From Pilaira anomala (taxonomy: Eukaryota > Mucoromycota > Mucoromycetes > Mucorales > Mucoraceae), in NCBI GenBank assembly GCA_025716855.1, contig JAIXMQ010000101.1:1-64000 (forward strand): a DNA stretch of 64,000 nucleotides, in the 5' to 3' direction. The translations under genes were made by a program, and so were the position numbers. Under the pieces are notes generated by a model. It was not told the origin of the DNA. It was given only the letters and a program-made list of their open reading frames with translations, and searched no databases. How positions within the stretch are numbered: the stretch's first letter is position 1; each line of letters starts with the position of its first letter. Of this stretch, positions 26,495 through 39,429 are shown in pieces.

Positions 26495-28078
26495 TTAGTT
26501 ACCACGCTTGGATTTCCAAGCAGTAGGGTTAGTACGGTTACAGATTAATTGAGCACGATCAAAAGAGTTACGGTTCTTGTTTGCAGTAATTTGGAAACAA
26601 GTAGCACTTCCTTGACGAGAAGAAATGACGGACCATGAAAGGAAGATTTCCCAAATACGGACCAACTTTTCGCCGTATTTCTCTCTCATAGCATCCTTGT
26701 TCTTCATCCAGTTTTCGTACCATCTATCAAGTGTAGCAGAGTAATGAACACCAACTGTATCAACGTTATGGATTTCAAAACCGGCTGTTTCAAGTTGACG
26801 AAGATACCAGTATAAAGGAGTAGAAGCATCGGCACCAGGGAAAATATATCTAGCCATGAAAAGACCCCTTTTTTTAAAAAAAGAAAAATATATATATACA
26901 TATATGTATTAGTACACGTTACACTTATTTATGTATATATATATATAATACTTTACCAGATGAAATCTTCGTATTGCCATGTAGCTCTTAAACCAGCAAC
27001 TTGCATATAGAAAAGACCATCATCTTCTAAAAGTTCACGAATTTCACGAAGGAAAGTTTGGAAACGACGAATACCAACATGTTCAGCCATCTCAACAGCC
27101 TATATTATAAATATTAAAAGTCAGTCAACAATGAAATGGTAACTATACGGATATATCGCTATTATACTTTACCGTAATCTTGTCATACTTCTGATTCTTG
27201 GGAATATCACGATAATCCATACAGAGAAGGTTAGCTTTATCCTTAACACCCCAATCTTCAATACGTTTTTCACCAAAAGCGACTTGATTACGAGAAAGAG
27301 TGACACCAGTAGATTGACTACCATAGTTCTTTGAAGCATAAGCAACTAAAGTACCCCAACCACACCCAATATCTAAATGTTTATCACCTTCCTTCATATG
27401 AAGTTTTTCACACACGAGTTTCATTTTATTTTCTTGCATCTCTTCAAGAGTTTCACGCTTAGTAGGGTCAGAAATAATACCAGAAGTATAAACCATAAGG
27501 GGACCCAAGAAAGCTTCATAGAAATCGTTACCACGATCATAATGATCACGTACTTGATTTTCATCTTGTTCACGAGAATGCCAGAAGGTTTCAGGAAGCC
27601 ATTGAGTCAAGAAGAACTTGAATTGTCCCATCGTAAGTTCAAAGTTAGCCCAATCATGACGAAGTTCCATAATCTCCAAGGGGTCACCATTAAAATCAAC
27701 CTTGCCTACAAAGTAAGCTTCGAAAAAGGTTTCCATAGGAATCTTGTTACGACCGTGATAAGTAGCCTTAAGTTCAGCATCATGGAAGGTCAAGTAATGT
27801 TCAATAGGTTTACCAGGAAGTGGGATATTGTTTCGGTAACGAGGCGCGAAACGAGAGAACAAGTAAATGGTACAGGCCAAGATAGGAAGACATAAGATTA
27901 AAGCAATAATAGGAAATACCCATAAACTTAAACCAAGTTGATAAGTAATAAATCCTGGAATACCAATCACGGCTGCACCCAAGATACGGTTATCAAATGT
28001 TTGATTACCAGCACCTTCTGCAGGGAGCGTCGCGTTATTGATAGCAGCCCAAGTTGTCGGTTTGAAAGGTTTCGACAT
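26495..28078 (-). CDS. MTS1: Sphingolipid C9-methyltransferase (Mts1 type)
   Basis: Three exons, complement(26495..26867, 26957..27099, 27173..28078), 473 aa. The enzyme transfers a methyl group from SAM to C9 of the delta-8-unsaturated long-chain base of fungal glucosylceramides, in the ER membrane. Two adjacent membrane spans at about residues 33-75 (IGIPGFITYQLGLSLWVFPI, IALILCLPILACTIYLFSRF) precede a cyclopropane-fatty-acid-synthase-like domain. Key motifs are VRDHYDRGNDFYEAFLGP, the SAM motif LDIGCGWGTLVAYA, VTLSRNQ, and EMAEHVGIRRF formed across the first splice. The small exon supplies VAGLRATWQYEDFIW and joins GLFMARYIFPGAD. The membrane anchor plus this C-terminus distinguishes it from soluble bacterial CFA synthases. 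It is convergent with the WD40 gene (115 bp apart). Confidence 0.93.
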
Positions 28079-29163
28079 CTAGAGGAAACAGGATGATGAC
28101 GATGAGTAAAAAAAACGCGTAAAAAAAAAAAGACATAAAACACTAACCTTATATTTAAAAAAAAAAAGAGCTTTTTTTTTTTCTTGTAGCTAAAATATAA
28201 AGAAGAAGAAGAGAAAAAATAAGTTTTTTTTTATTTTTTTTTCTTTTAAAAAGAGTTTGCCTACCTTTGAATTTTTTTTTACTTTGTGTGACATGTCAAC
28301 CTTTTCGCTGTTTTGAAAAAAAGGGCTTTAATACTACTTTTTAACATTTTGATTACGCTTTTAAAAGCCCTAAACTTGGCAGAATCTTTTAAATAATACT
28401 AAAGAAAAAAAAAAGGACTTACTTTTCTTTATACTTCACTAATTACTTATTCAAGGGGACTCGGTAAGTACCCTTATAACTTAAAAAAAAAAAGTATACA
28501 TTCTTTTTTTCTTTTTCTTTTTTTTTTTTTTTTTTGTACCGTGTAGGCTAGTGTCACAGGTACCAAAATGGAAAAGTTCCTACTTCACATTCAACAAAGT
28601 TTAGTTTTTTAAGGTGTCCTATTTTATTATGGGCTTATTTTTAATAATGAATCTAAATGCTGATTTCGTGTGACAATTTTGCGTTCAGTGGTACACTACT
28701 AACAACCAATTGAATAAAAGCCTTTCTCCGTACTTTGATATCTGGTGGGCTGAATATTTTTTTTGTACTTTTTAAAAAAAAAAACTTGTGAACACTTACA
28801 ACTTGTAACTAAAACTTCAAGTATTAAATACAATAATATAATAAAAAGAACTCAAGTTTAAAGTTATCTGCAACACTTATATAGCTAAAAAAAAAATCAA
28901 GTGAAAAAAAAAACAAGTTTTTAATGTGGCTTACTTCTTGTGTAAAACCTTAAAGTGCATGAGCACACCACGTTCAAAGTGGTAGAATGAAATAAAAACA
29001 AATGGTTGCTCTTGACGCTCAAATGGATCATTCAGGTCGTTTAGAGCCAAGTCAAATTTGACAAGAAATGTCCCACATGTTTTTTTTAGCAGCGTTGATA
29101 ATTATATTTCATAGCAAAGCTCTGTAGAACAAAGAACTTTATAAAACTGAAAGCAAGGAACGC

Positions 29164-29216
<53 letters not shown>

Positions 29217-29963
29217 TACCTATAAGCAAAACAGCTAATATAAGTATATGTCATATCAAAATAAAGATAAATCACGTCAAAAGGCTCTGAATTCATTGTT
29301 GTTAATAAGACATAAGTCGTCTGGCATGTATCTCTCCTTTTTCATAACATTGTACTACTTGCATAAACCATAGAAGTGACACCATATTCATGACATTTGA
29401 AACGGACAAAAATCTTTATTTAATATACTATCATCAAAGATTACTCAAGACATTTTTGTTTTACCAACTGAAATCTTCCTTTTCAAGGAAGGAGGTGAAA
29501 TTGTTAATTAGCTACATAAACATTCTCTCATGATACATTATTGAATAAATATGAGATCACGTAATAGTTAATTCTCACGTATATTCAAGACTTTCAACAA
29601 ACTCTGCGCTTAATTTATAATAAAAACAGATGTCGGTTTATGAAGTTAATGCTTGCTTGATAATACCTAGACATACATGTATCCTTGAGTTTTTTAATCT
29701 ATATATATATATGTAAGGGTAAGTTTAATAACAGTACATATTATATTTTATTCAGAGTCATTTACATGTCACTGATACCTTCAATAATATGTAATTAAAA
29801 AGTGGTAAAAAGATGATTCATGCTTATTTTCAATGAAAAGAAAAGAGTCCTGTTTGTCACGTACGAAGAAAAGATAAAGAAGCCAATAGTTAGCAACCAC
29901 TTGAGTGGTTAATGCGAGCTTCAGTGACAATTAACCTTTACATAGTTAAATCATATTGGAAGT
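28079..29963. other. Intergenic, homopolymer-rich
   Basis: T/A runs at about 28174, 28228, 28510-28536 and a 48-T run at 29165-29212. Apart from the open fragment at 28931-29101 (separate entry) nothing coding is visible. Confidence 0.4.
28931..29101 (-). pseudogene. C-terminal coding-like fragment without start codon
   Basis: On the minus strand 56 codons are open and end in a stop at 28931-28933. The stretch lacks an initiating ATG. Its composition is markedly protein-like (TFLVKFDLALNDLNDPFERQ and FISFYHFERGVLMHFKVLHKK) and GC is higher than in the flanks. Upstream there is a stop, so it is either the last exon of an eroded gene or a gene fragment moved here. I do not recognise the family. 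Confidence 0.35.
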
Positions 29964-30944
29964 TCAATTGGTCACTTTTTTGAACTTCACTTGGTCACCT
30001 TTTCGAAAATCAATTGGCTAATGTTATATAGCAACCTTATTAAAACAGTTATCAAATTGATTTACTGAATGCTGAATAAATCCTCTGATATGCTCAACAG
30101 TTACAGCTTCATTAGCTTCAATTATACGCGTAGCAAGCGACTCTACATCACTAAGCTTGTTACGCTTTATTTTTCCTTTTTACAGTAGCCCATAATTGTT
30201 CGATTGGATTCAGTTCAGGGCGAGCAAGAAGGGAGGTATACACTGGATTATAACCTCCCTTAATGATGACAGGATCAATTATCTCGAGGATATGAATAGG
30301 AGCATTATCCATGACAATAAAATACCTTTTCAATTCTGAACATTTATCCATAATATCCATTTTGTATCGTTTAAGAAATTGAAGATAATGTCCACCTGTG
30401 ATTCTTTTATTAGGTACAGATATTCTATCTTCGGGTGCTGCCTTTCTCTTCGTAGCTCCCTATTACTTTTCTTTTCTTCGCATTTCCAGCCTCTCTCATA
30501 CTCTAGTAGTTAACAACACCAATTGCCGAGATAGCACCCAATCACAGAGCTGAAGATATTATAATAATGACTTGGGTGCCACGTTTAGACCGCCCACGGC
30601 TTCGAAGCATGTTGATATCAAATCCAGATTCATCGACAAAAATACAATTGTAGATTTATTTTTTACCCAAAGATCAACCCAAACCGCACGTGCCTGAAGA
30701 GTTACTTCTTTATTTCTACCAAGAGGATGGCGACTTACAACTTGAATGCTTAGGTTGCTACTCTTCACTCATGAACTCGGCTACACTCTTGATTTCTCAA
30801 TATCTAAACTAGCAAAGTTTGCTATCAAATTCTCTACTACGTCCTGAATAGTTGCAGAAAACATCCTTGTCAAAAAAAAATTTACCAAATGAGTCTTATG
30901 AGTTTTCGTTAAGCTAGCTTAACGGGTCTGTTGGAGCCCAAGAT

Positions 30945-30999
<55 letters not shown>

Positions 31000-31147
31000 C
31001 GTTGGGGATATTTCTTTTCGAGCCATTCTCATAAGTATATTCCACTTACGTGCTGTGTCATAATTGACATTAGCAGCTTTTAGGTTTCAAAAAAATAAAA
31101 GTATCGCTTACGATCTCCAAACATGTAAACGTTATATTGTACTGCTC

Positions 31148-31202
<55 letters not shown>

Positions 31203-31462
31203 GAGACTTCTTCCATCACAACATCATTCGTAGCTGTTGGGAATTCAACTTGAACGTCCCTGTTCTAAATACATTTTCGAAGATCAGTCAAACTTTTCAA
31301 ACGAAATGACGTTCTTCAACAAAGGCAGGTGCTTCTTGATCTCTGACATTTGTAATGTTTCCAGTACCAACTTCATAAAAAAAAATGCATTTTATACTAG
31401 TATTTATTTAAAAGTAGATCTCAAAAGGTGACCAAGTGAACCTCAAAAAAGTGTCCAATTGA
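29964..31462 (-). mobile_element. Decayed Tc1/mariner-superfamily element with about 40-bp terminal inverted repeats
   Basis: The ends match as inverted repeats: 29964-30004 (TCAATTGGTCACTTTTTTGA... CACTTGGTCACCTTTT) and 31423-31462 (AAAAGGTGACCAAGTGAACC...), differing at only a few positions. Between them lies a broken transposase on the minus strand and two very long T-runs (30947-30999 and 31152-31198). The same terminal motif, CAATTGGTCACTTTTTTGA, occurs in tandem upstream of the intact transposase at 56903, so both belong to one family. Confidence 0.8.
30100..30900 (-). pseudogene. Inactivated DDE transposase (Tc1/mariner-IS630 superfamily)
   Basis: The 3' half is readable at 30160-30360: YFIVMDNAPIHILEIID, then GGYNPVYTSLLARPELNPIEQLW, i.e. 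the second catalytic D and the E of the DDE triad. The first-D region is recognisable only in another frame near 30600-30700 (a frame-shifted FVDESGFDIN-like segment followed by an RG.SKRGT-like one). Multiple stops and frameshifts separate the parts and no intact start exists. It is homologous to the proteins encoded at 56903 and 63066. Confidence 0.8.
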
Positions 31463-32245
31463 GGGTGGACGCACTGTAAAATAAATACCTAATAAAGAGA
31501 ACACAGGTGAAACTTGAAGAACACTGAGTACGGAGGATCTTCTATACAAGTTATTGTCATTATATGAAACCATTTAAATTTATCTGACTGGAAGCAAAAA
31601 TCAGCGTTTGCTTCACAAGATTTTTAAAAATATCTTTCATCCTTTGCTGTATACATATATAACCAAAATCGTCTTGAAATCGCTTTTCATCCGTTTAAGA
31701 CTTATAAAAAAAAAATCATAATTTTCCCGGGAGACACAAATTTCTGTGATACACTGTGGAGTAATAAAAGATAACTCAAAATAGACATGATATACACAGT
31801 AATAGGTTTTGAAGCATATTATAGTATCACTAGTACTGCTATTCCAATCCTATTTTATACAGAATAAGATAAACTATTATATGTACAGATGATGTTGCTC
31901 AATTCAAGCTAAATATGTCTCGGTCAAATAATACATGATTCAGGTTCCACCAAACTCTAATCAATTTAGCCGTTTATAGTATTGTTAGATGATAAGGTTT
32001 GTTATCAATTTGATGGTCTTGGGAACTTCATATGAAAGGAGGGAGGCTCTTGTCAGTGCATTTATTTATCATTATTTTTGTTTTTATTGATGTTTTAAAG
32101 AAAAAAAAAAGGGGAAGCACTTTTATTATGTGCAAACGAAATAAAATATTGACTTGTTAGGAAATAGAATATATATATGTTATATAAAAATGTGTATACG
32201 GATTTTTTTTTTGTATGTGTATTCGATATGATGTTTCTTTTTCTT
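31463..32245. other. Intergenic region
   Basis: 3' flank of the peroxidase gene and right flank of the decayed transposon. Nothing recognised. Confidence 0.4.
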
Positions 32246-33247
32246 TTACAACTTTCCTCTCTTGGCCATACCTAATTCAATCAAAGTAAGGAAAGCAGAA
32301 GCAAAATCATCAAAGAACTTTTGTTGATCCTTGGCATAAAGTTCAACATATTGACGGAAAGGTTCTTCTAAAAGAGCCATATCAGTAGGTAACATCATAA
32401 TCTCTCCCTCATCTTCATCAACAAATTGCTTGGGTCCATCCCATTTCTTTTCAACCCAAGTAACATTGAGTAAAAGTTTATAACTAAAAATAAGATTTTG
32501 AATAAAAGATTACATAATTTCATATTACGTTCAATACTTACAATTGGTTAGAGAAACGTGTAGGGTTATAAGTCCAAGGGCCGTCGAAACCAGAACGATC
32601 AGCATGACAACGTCCAACAGTATGGGCACCAATCAAGGCAACTGTTTCTTGAACTGTGAAACCCATACGAGAGACAAAGACATCAAGTACATGATCTTTA
32701 CCTAAAGCGGCGTCAGGAAGACGACCTTGAGGAGGACAATCCACTTCATTGGCCTTATCACGACGACCACCAGTCCAATTAATATGAGGACCACCCATAT
32801 GTTCAACAGCAACACAACCAGCGAGGCTAAAAAATTATTAATTATTGTGTATCTACAGATCTAAAAATAAAACTAACTTACGTCCATAAATCAGCATGAG
32901 AAATCCAAGCATGCTTTTCCTTGATAGGGTTAAGGAAGTTTCTAGCATGCTCTAAACCAGCATTAGCAGGGTCTTCAGCTTCAGATTTGTGACGCATGGT
33001 AGCACCATCACTACCACCATTCTTTTGCTTTCCATCATAGGTACCACTTGCATGCCAAGCTAAACGAAGACTAATAATAATAATAATAATAATAATGAAT
33101 ACTTTTTTTATTTCGGCCATTTTATGGTATTGTATCTTACACAACGGGAGCAAAAGATCCATCATCATATTCTTCGTTAGGGAAAGCTTTAGCAATATCT
33201 TCTCTAACTTGATTGTATTTATCGGGAGATGCTTGAGCAGTAGACAT
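32246..33247 (-). CDS. Cytochrome c peroxidase-type class I haem peroxidase
   Basis: Four exons, complement(32246..32483, 32542..32826, 32882..33070, 33141..33247), 272 aa. Class I haem peroxidases reduce H2O2; CCP uses ferrocytochrome c. The distal site [12 protein letters not shown] contains the catalytic Arg, Trp and His. The proximal haem ligand lies in [33 protein letters not shown] carries the Trp equivalent to the CCP radical site, and [21 protein letters not shown] with [10 protein letters not shown] matches the CCP C-terminus. There is no N-terminal extension: [18 protein letters not shown] starts right at the catalytic domain, so no mitochondrial presequence is visible and a cytosolic Ccp2-like form is likely. 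The electron donor (cytochrome c or ascorbate) cannot be settled from sequence alone. The second intron edge carries an (ATT)n run. Confidence 0.92.
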
Positions 33248-33988
33248 TATTTTAGTTATTAATATAAGAAAAAGGAGGTAGAAAAAGAATTACTTTTTGA
33301 CGTTCAAAAAAAATGATTATAAAGAGAAAAAAAAAACTTAATAACCCAGTCACCCAACCAATTCTTGCTTATTCTTATTTTTGATTTCACATGGAGATCA
33401 AAATTATTATTTTATAAATCCGTTTTTTTTTTACACACAATTTTTGGTACCTGCATTATTTGTTAATTGCAATCGTAACTAACCCAAATCGATAAAGAAC
33501 GTAATCAGCTTTAAATTTCTAATCATCAAATCGATAGAGAAACACTTACAAGTGGAATATGTCATTGTATTTTTTTTATACTGTATTTACAAATCGGGAT
33601 ACAGCGGAAGATCATTTGTGCCATGTGAAGAAAGTTTACCATTATATGTTTCTGTCAGCAGTATTAAAAAAAATAGAAGAGACCAAAAAAGTGATAACTT
33701 ATTACTCCACACTATTTTCTTATTGGCCAACTATTGAAATTCACATGTTAAATTCCTTCATTCATCAGGCCCTGCTCCAATGAAACTCGAAAGTCACGAT
33801 GTCCTATATTTTTTTTTGAGGACATAGTTTTTTTTTTTTTTTTTTTTTTCCCCAGATTATACGAATGACACATCCAATATCTATATTTTTCTACTGCTCT
33901 TTAAAATAAATAACCTTTTTTCTCATTGATTTTTGTTTTTTTTTTCCTTTTCTCTCTTTTGTTTTTACATATCAATTAAATAATAATA
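33248..33988. promoter_or_regulatory. Divergent promoter region of the peroxidase and PMP47 genes
   Basis: 0.74 kb between divergent starts with T-rich tracts (33829-33849, 33938-33960) close to the PMP47 ATG. A small hydrophobic frame (33552-33783) is not supported as a gene. The two products both act on peroxide or peroxisomes, so shared control is conceivable but not shown. Confidence 0.35.
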
Positions 33989-35333
33989 ATGTCTGATAAC
34001 GTTGCTCATGCTCTTTCTGGTAATTTAACCATTTATAATCACAAGTTGTTTTTTTTTTTTTTTTTTTTTTTTTGCATTGATTTTAATGTTTTCTATTAGG
34101 TGCTGGTGGAGGTATCGTCTCAATGGCTTTAACCTATCCTCTTGTCTCTATCAGTTCTCGTCTCCAAGTTCAAAAGAATGATACTAGCAAGGATGCTTAC
34201 AAGGTAAATACATAAACACAAACTTTTGATCTATATCTTTATTCATATTTGTATACATATTTAGAACACTTTGGACGCCTTCGTCAAGATTTTAGCCAAG
34301 GAAGGTCCCAAGGGATTATATTCGTAAGTTATTTATTTATATTGTATATTACTTTGAGTTTATTAATTTATTTTATGTAGTGGTTTGAGTTCCGGAATCT
34401 TTGGTATTGCCATTACTAATGGTAAATATAATCACGAAAAAAAAAAAGATCAGAGTATTCACCCACGCTTGTCTTTTTTTTACTTGTAGGTGTTTACTAC
34501 TATTGTTACGAAGCTGTCAAGGCCATCTTTGAAAAGGCCAAGGGACAAGGTAAGCCTATGTCTACTGGTGAATCTATGCTTTCTGGTGCTATTGCAGGTT
34601 GTGCCGTTGTCATGGCAACTCACCCTATTTGGACTGTGAACGTAAGTCGTATTAGTAAAGTGTGGGCAAAAAAAAAAAAAAAAAAAAGTAGGAACTCCGC
34701 AATATTGATTTTTTTAAAAAAAAATGTATAGACCCGTTTAACTGTCAAGAAGGGTGTTGACGGTGAAAAGAAGTCTGAACTGAATGCACTTGCAGTCGGT
34801 GCCCAAATCCTCAAGACTGAAGGTCTTGCTGGTCTTTATGCCGGTGTACGTGCTGCTTTGGTGCTGGTCATCAACCCTATCATTCAATACACTGTCTTTG
34901 AACAACTCAAGAACAAGCTCTCTAAGACCAAGACTCCTGGTAACCTTGATTTCTTCCTCATGGGTGCTCTTTCTAAGCTTTGTGCTACTGCCATTACTTA
35001 TCCTTACATGTAAACTATATATAATTGTACACAAAATGATGGCGATTTATTTTAACACACATTTTTTTTTTATATAGTGTCATCAAGTCTCGTATGCAAG
35101 TAAGTCAATCTGGTGATGAAAAGTATACCTCCATCTTGGACGGTTTCAAGAAGATTATTGCCGCTGAAGGTGTTACCGGTCTCTATAAGGGTATCTCTTC
35201 CAAGATCGTTCAATCTGTCCTTTCTGCTGCTTTCTTGTTCCTTGCAAAGGAAGTCTTGTTTGATTGGTCCGTTTGGGTTCTTGTCCTTCTCGGTGCCCGT
35301 AAGGCTCGTATCGGTGGTGCTGTCAAGGCTTAA
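33989..35333 (+). CDS. Peroxisomal adenine nucleotide/CoA carrier (PMP47/SLC25A17 type)
   Basis: Seven exons (33989-34019, 34100-34203, 34265-34323, 34381-34421, 34490-34641, 34732-35009, 35078-35333) splice to 306 aa, the standard mitochondrial-carrier length. Three repeats are visible: TYPLVSISSRLQVQ, THPIWTVNTRLTVK (splice-generated) and TYPYIVIKSRMQVS, each the Px[DE]xx[RK]-type signature with the acidic residue replaced, as is typical of the peroxisomal branch. Each repeat is followed by a G(L/P).GLY(S/A/K)G motif. MSDNVAHALSGAGGGIVSMALTYP is characteristic of PMP47. It imports ATP or CoA derivatives into peroxisomes for fatty-acid activation. Six membrane helices are expected. Confidence 0.9.
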
Positions 35334-37021
35334 AAACTATACTTTCTTTAGAAAAAAAAAATACATGCATATAAAATATAATCCTTTTTTTTTTAAGAAA
35401 AAAAAAACTTTTCTCTTTCTTCTTTACCATCTTATATCTTAATGCCTAACTAAAATAAACTGCTCTATAGATTGATCAAGTACTTGCCGAATTTTTTGAG
35501 TGTCATAAAAAAGCATCTCTGACGAAAATTCCCTGATCAACTTGAGAAAACAAATAAGAAAGCATTATTTGTAACTATTATAATTTTATTGTTCACTCTG
35601 ATAATAAAGCCAAACCTGTATAAAGATACATTTTTTACATCTACCATGAATCACTATCTCTAACGTAAAACAGAGTATGAAGCGCAGACTAAGAAGAGCT
35701 TCTCATGCTTTATATTGTGTATACTTTTTACCCTGGATACTAATTTCTTGTGTGTGCAATTTTGTTACTTATCTATTCCGCATGCTAGGATTTTTTTATC
35801 AAATTACTACTGAGTGTTTGATTTCTCATTTGAATTTGTTTTTCTATTTCCTATTTATATATGTGTATGTACATATAATAACTCAGTAACGCACAGTAAA
35901 CTGCGAAACAATAATTGTTGTCTGTTGGGATATAAGATATATAATAATCTATAGGCGCGGGTAGTAATGGAATGTAATAAAAAGGAATATCAGAGGATTT
36001 CATTTCTAATTTATATTCTACCAGTTACATCAAATGTGGTAAAAAAAAAACCAACCGCAACTGTGAGGAGGGTAAATGGAATACCAATAAATGCCATAGA
36101 CTTGATGATATCAGTTATTTTGAAATAGTTTATAACCGAGACAGAAGGTCTAAATACATCATCTCATGTTTTAACTTTTTACTACTATACCACATTCTTT
36201 ATTCAGAATTGTATTCTCTATCAAATAGATCCCCCCTCCCCTTTTTTAAAAAAAGGTAAATCCAATATCAATCAAAGGTCTCATGAAAACAGTGAACCTG
36301 TTGTTACAAAAATAATAGTCATTTCCAAGTGACTAAATTTGGCAGTTAACTTACCATATTGTTTACTAAATCATTTTCTAAATACATAGAGGGGAATAAT
36401 TAGAGCCTATCAAAAGTAGACGCTGTCTCAGTGCTACTTAAAAATTATCAAGAAAAGACACTGGTTCAACAGGATATTTGCAGTATTACTAATTTAGTTG
36501 AAGAGAAAGACTAATTTGATATTACCGATAATACAACACTTCGTTCATTTCTAATTTAACAACAATTGGCCAACAGGTGCCATTAAGCTATGACAGCAAA
36601 GAAGAATTCACGTAAAATAATGTTCCATTAAATTGGCTCGTTTTTTATAATAAAAAATATTCTTCTCTGAAGATTAGCCTTCAAAAATTCTCTCTATTTC
36701 CTGCATCGGATACAGAAGATCAATACAAGACAGGTAAATACAACTATGTATAGCTTTATCTCGACTTGAAGTTCGGAGCTTCTTCAGTAGAGTCTCAAAT
36801 TCAGTTATTGGCGCCCAATACTACAATCGTTTTTTCTAAAGGCCGCAAGTATGAAATATATAGAGAGAAACAAACATTAGGTAGTCCGAGGTGCAAAGGG
36901 AAAATGCTAATAAAAAAACGTCTGTAATTCTCAAAAGTCTCAACAATATTAAAAGAAAAAAGTTAACACTTTAATAGATTTCATTTTGCACTCTTGGAAA
37001 AATTATATATTTATAGTATTT
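35334..37021. other. Intergenic region containing a TE end
   Basis: A small hydrophobic frame at 35677-35889 is unsupported. At 36325-36361 a 37-bp sequence is repeated in inverted orientation at 45192-45228 (35 of 37 identical), which there sits next to a transposase relic, so 36325 to about 36700 probably holds another relic of that element. Confidence 0.45.
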
Positions 37022-39429
37022 TTAATGGGTATGTTGATTCAATTTTCTTTTTTTTGCCTTTGGCGAGAACATAACACGGGGGACTTTACAGGGAGCCTCC
37101 TCATGATGTACTCTCGATCTAGTAATACCTTTCAATCTCGACGCTGGTAATCTCACTGTAAAACTTTCTGTAACTTCGGTAACCAGTTTTTCCAAGTGAT
37201 TCTTTGAAGTTGGGAGATAATGAATTTTACGAGTTAAAGAATTATTGAAATTACCTTACCTTAAACTTAAAAAGTGCATTGATAGTCTCTGAGACATGTT
37301 TAATCGCTTCCTTGTTTGTGGGGAGGGAAAGTTCTTCGATCAAATTTGCAACATATAATCCTTCTTTTTCTTCTAAGCTATACATGTAGCCGACATTACC
37401 TATTTGTCAAAATTGGCATTATTGTTAAAGCCTATAATATACTTGAACATTTTAGTAAACACTTACCAATAAAATCCATAGCCACTACAGTCTTCGTTTT
37501 TATGTTGTATTTTCGATTCAATTGGTTCAATATCGACAAATTTGTTCGCAAATTTTTAGATTGCTGCTTTGTGACCGTGTCAGAGCTTGCATTGCTTTTC
37601 TTCCACTCATTCGTTGATAATTCAACTCTTTCCATATTCAAGTTCATCACAACGATCGCATCAATTTTTCTTATGGCGCAAGTTGAGAAGACATTTTCTC
37701 CTGAAAAAGGAAACAAAGAATGGTTTACGATCATCTTCCCTTTTGCGGCCAAACAACCAGGCTCGCCACTAGAATTTTAACAGATTTATAATCAGTTAGC
37801 ATTGTACTTAACACATATGCAAAATTTCAACATACTCTAGTATTTTCAGTTTTGTTCCACAAAAAAGATAATCCAAGAGCTTTGCGCAGTGTCGGTATGC
37901 TGTCAACTCACTATTAGCTTCTGAGTAGTCTTCAACATTTTCAATACTATTGTGTAATGAACGCGTTAGTGCAGACTATTTTCAAATTTAAACATTCTGT
38001 TACTTACATAGATCTAAGGATGTTTAGCAACTTGTACGCATCACTGTTCTTTGAGCCTGCTTCCTTAAGTTTGAGTTGCTCCTTTAAAATCTCTATAATC
38101 ATATTGTCGGTATCGTCCGCATCACCTCCACTATAACACAGAAGCTGTTGTAAGCAATGATATTTTCAAGAAAGACTTGTTCTTTTGGGGCTTACCTTTT
38201 CAATACCTTCTCCAATAGCTCCTTATCTTCATTCGACAATCCCACGTATAACTCCATATTCACGTTATCGATAGCCGCCATTTGTTTCCTCGTCAATGTT
38301 TTTTTTAAAATTTCGTAAGATCCAGGATGAATACAGTTAACAATATTTGATAGAGACAATCTAATGAGTAACAGAACACAAACTTGTTAGACCAATGCCT
38401 CAACGTTTTTGAAAATATTATATCTACTTCAGCATCATGTCATCATCAACATCTGCGGTTTCCTTCAGCAACAACTTTGATGACAGTCCATACACTTTAT
38501 CTTTTACACAGGCTTTTTTCTTCATCATCTGCTTTAAAAAAGCTTTCTCTTCATAATCAAACTCTTGCTTATTAAACTAAAATTCATACAGAAATATCAG
38601 TTAGCAAGGTAGAATAATAGAAGGATATAAGCGCGAATATTACTTTTTTATAATATAACTTATGCAGTTGATCGACTGGTTCGCTTCCTTCTTCATTATC
38701 ATCAGTTGCTTCTTCTCTGCCTGATCCTTCCTCACTACTACTAATGTCATCATATTCCACTTCTGTTGTATCAAAAACGCCATCTACTTCTTTATTGTTG
38801 TTGCCCCTCTGCTCCAGCCTCCTCAAAGAGCTCTCCGACGCGTTCTTCATACTCTTATTTGCAAGCTTTTGGCCTTCTATTCTGCTGCTTGTTTCAAAAT
38901 CTCTCTATGTTACGTTAAACTCTTTGTTAGATATACTGGATAAAACCAGCTTATACTTAGACTTTACCAAGACGGATAACTCTTCAAATAGTTCATTCCA
39001 CGCATCAGCGTTAAATTTCGCAGTTCTTAAAATAAGTTAGTAAGTCTTAAAATAAATTACGACACAACTAAATTAACAAGCATACTTTAAGGGAACATCT
39101 TTTCTGGTTTGTCTAACAGTGCTATTAAAACGAGTGACCCAAGTTTTATGCAGAGCTTGGCCAGTTGAAGCATCGGTTTTCAGAGACCATTCAGCAATTT
39201 TGGTTTGAAATTTTGTGACGAACCCACAAAACGTTGGTTTTCTTTTATTTTTAATGAACTGCTGTAATTCTATATGGAAAACATTAGTATACTGGCTAGC
39301 ATTGATTGCTTCACTTACCTTCTTTTCCAGGGAATGCAACCATAATGGGATTTGTTTGAAGCTCGAAAAGTATTACATTGCAAAGAACCAAATTCCATTT
39401 CTTGTCCGAAGTGATCGAAATATCCTGTA

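Noticed and set aside
35677..35889. Small hydrophobic protein
   Set aside because: The frame is rich in F/Y/L because of AT bias, has no conserved feature and no supporting context.
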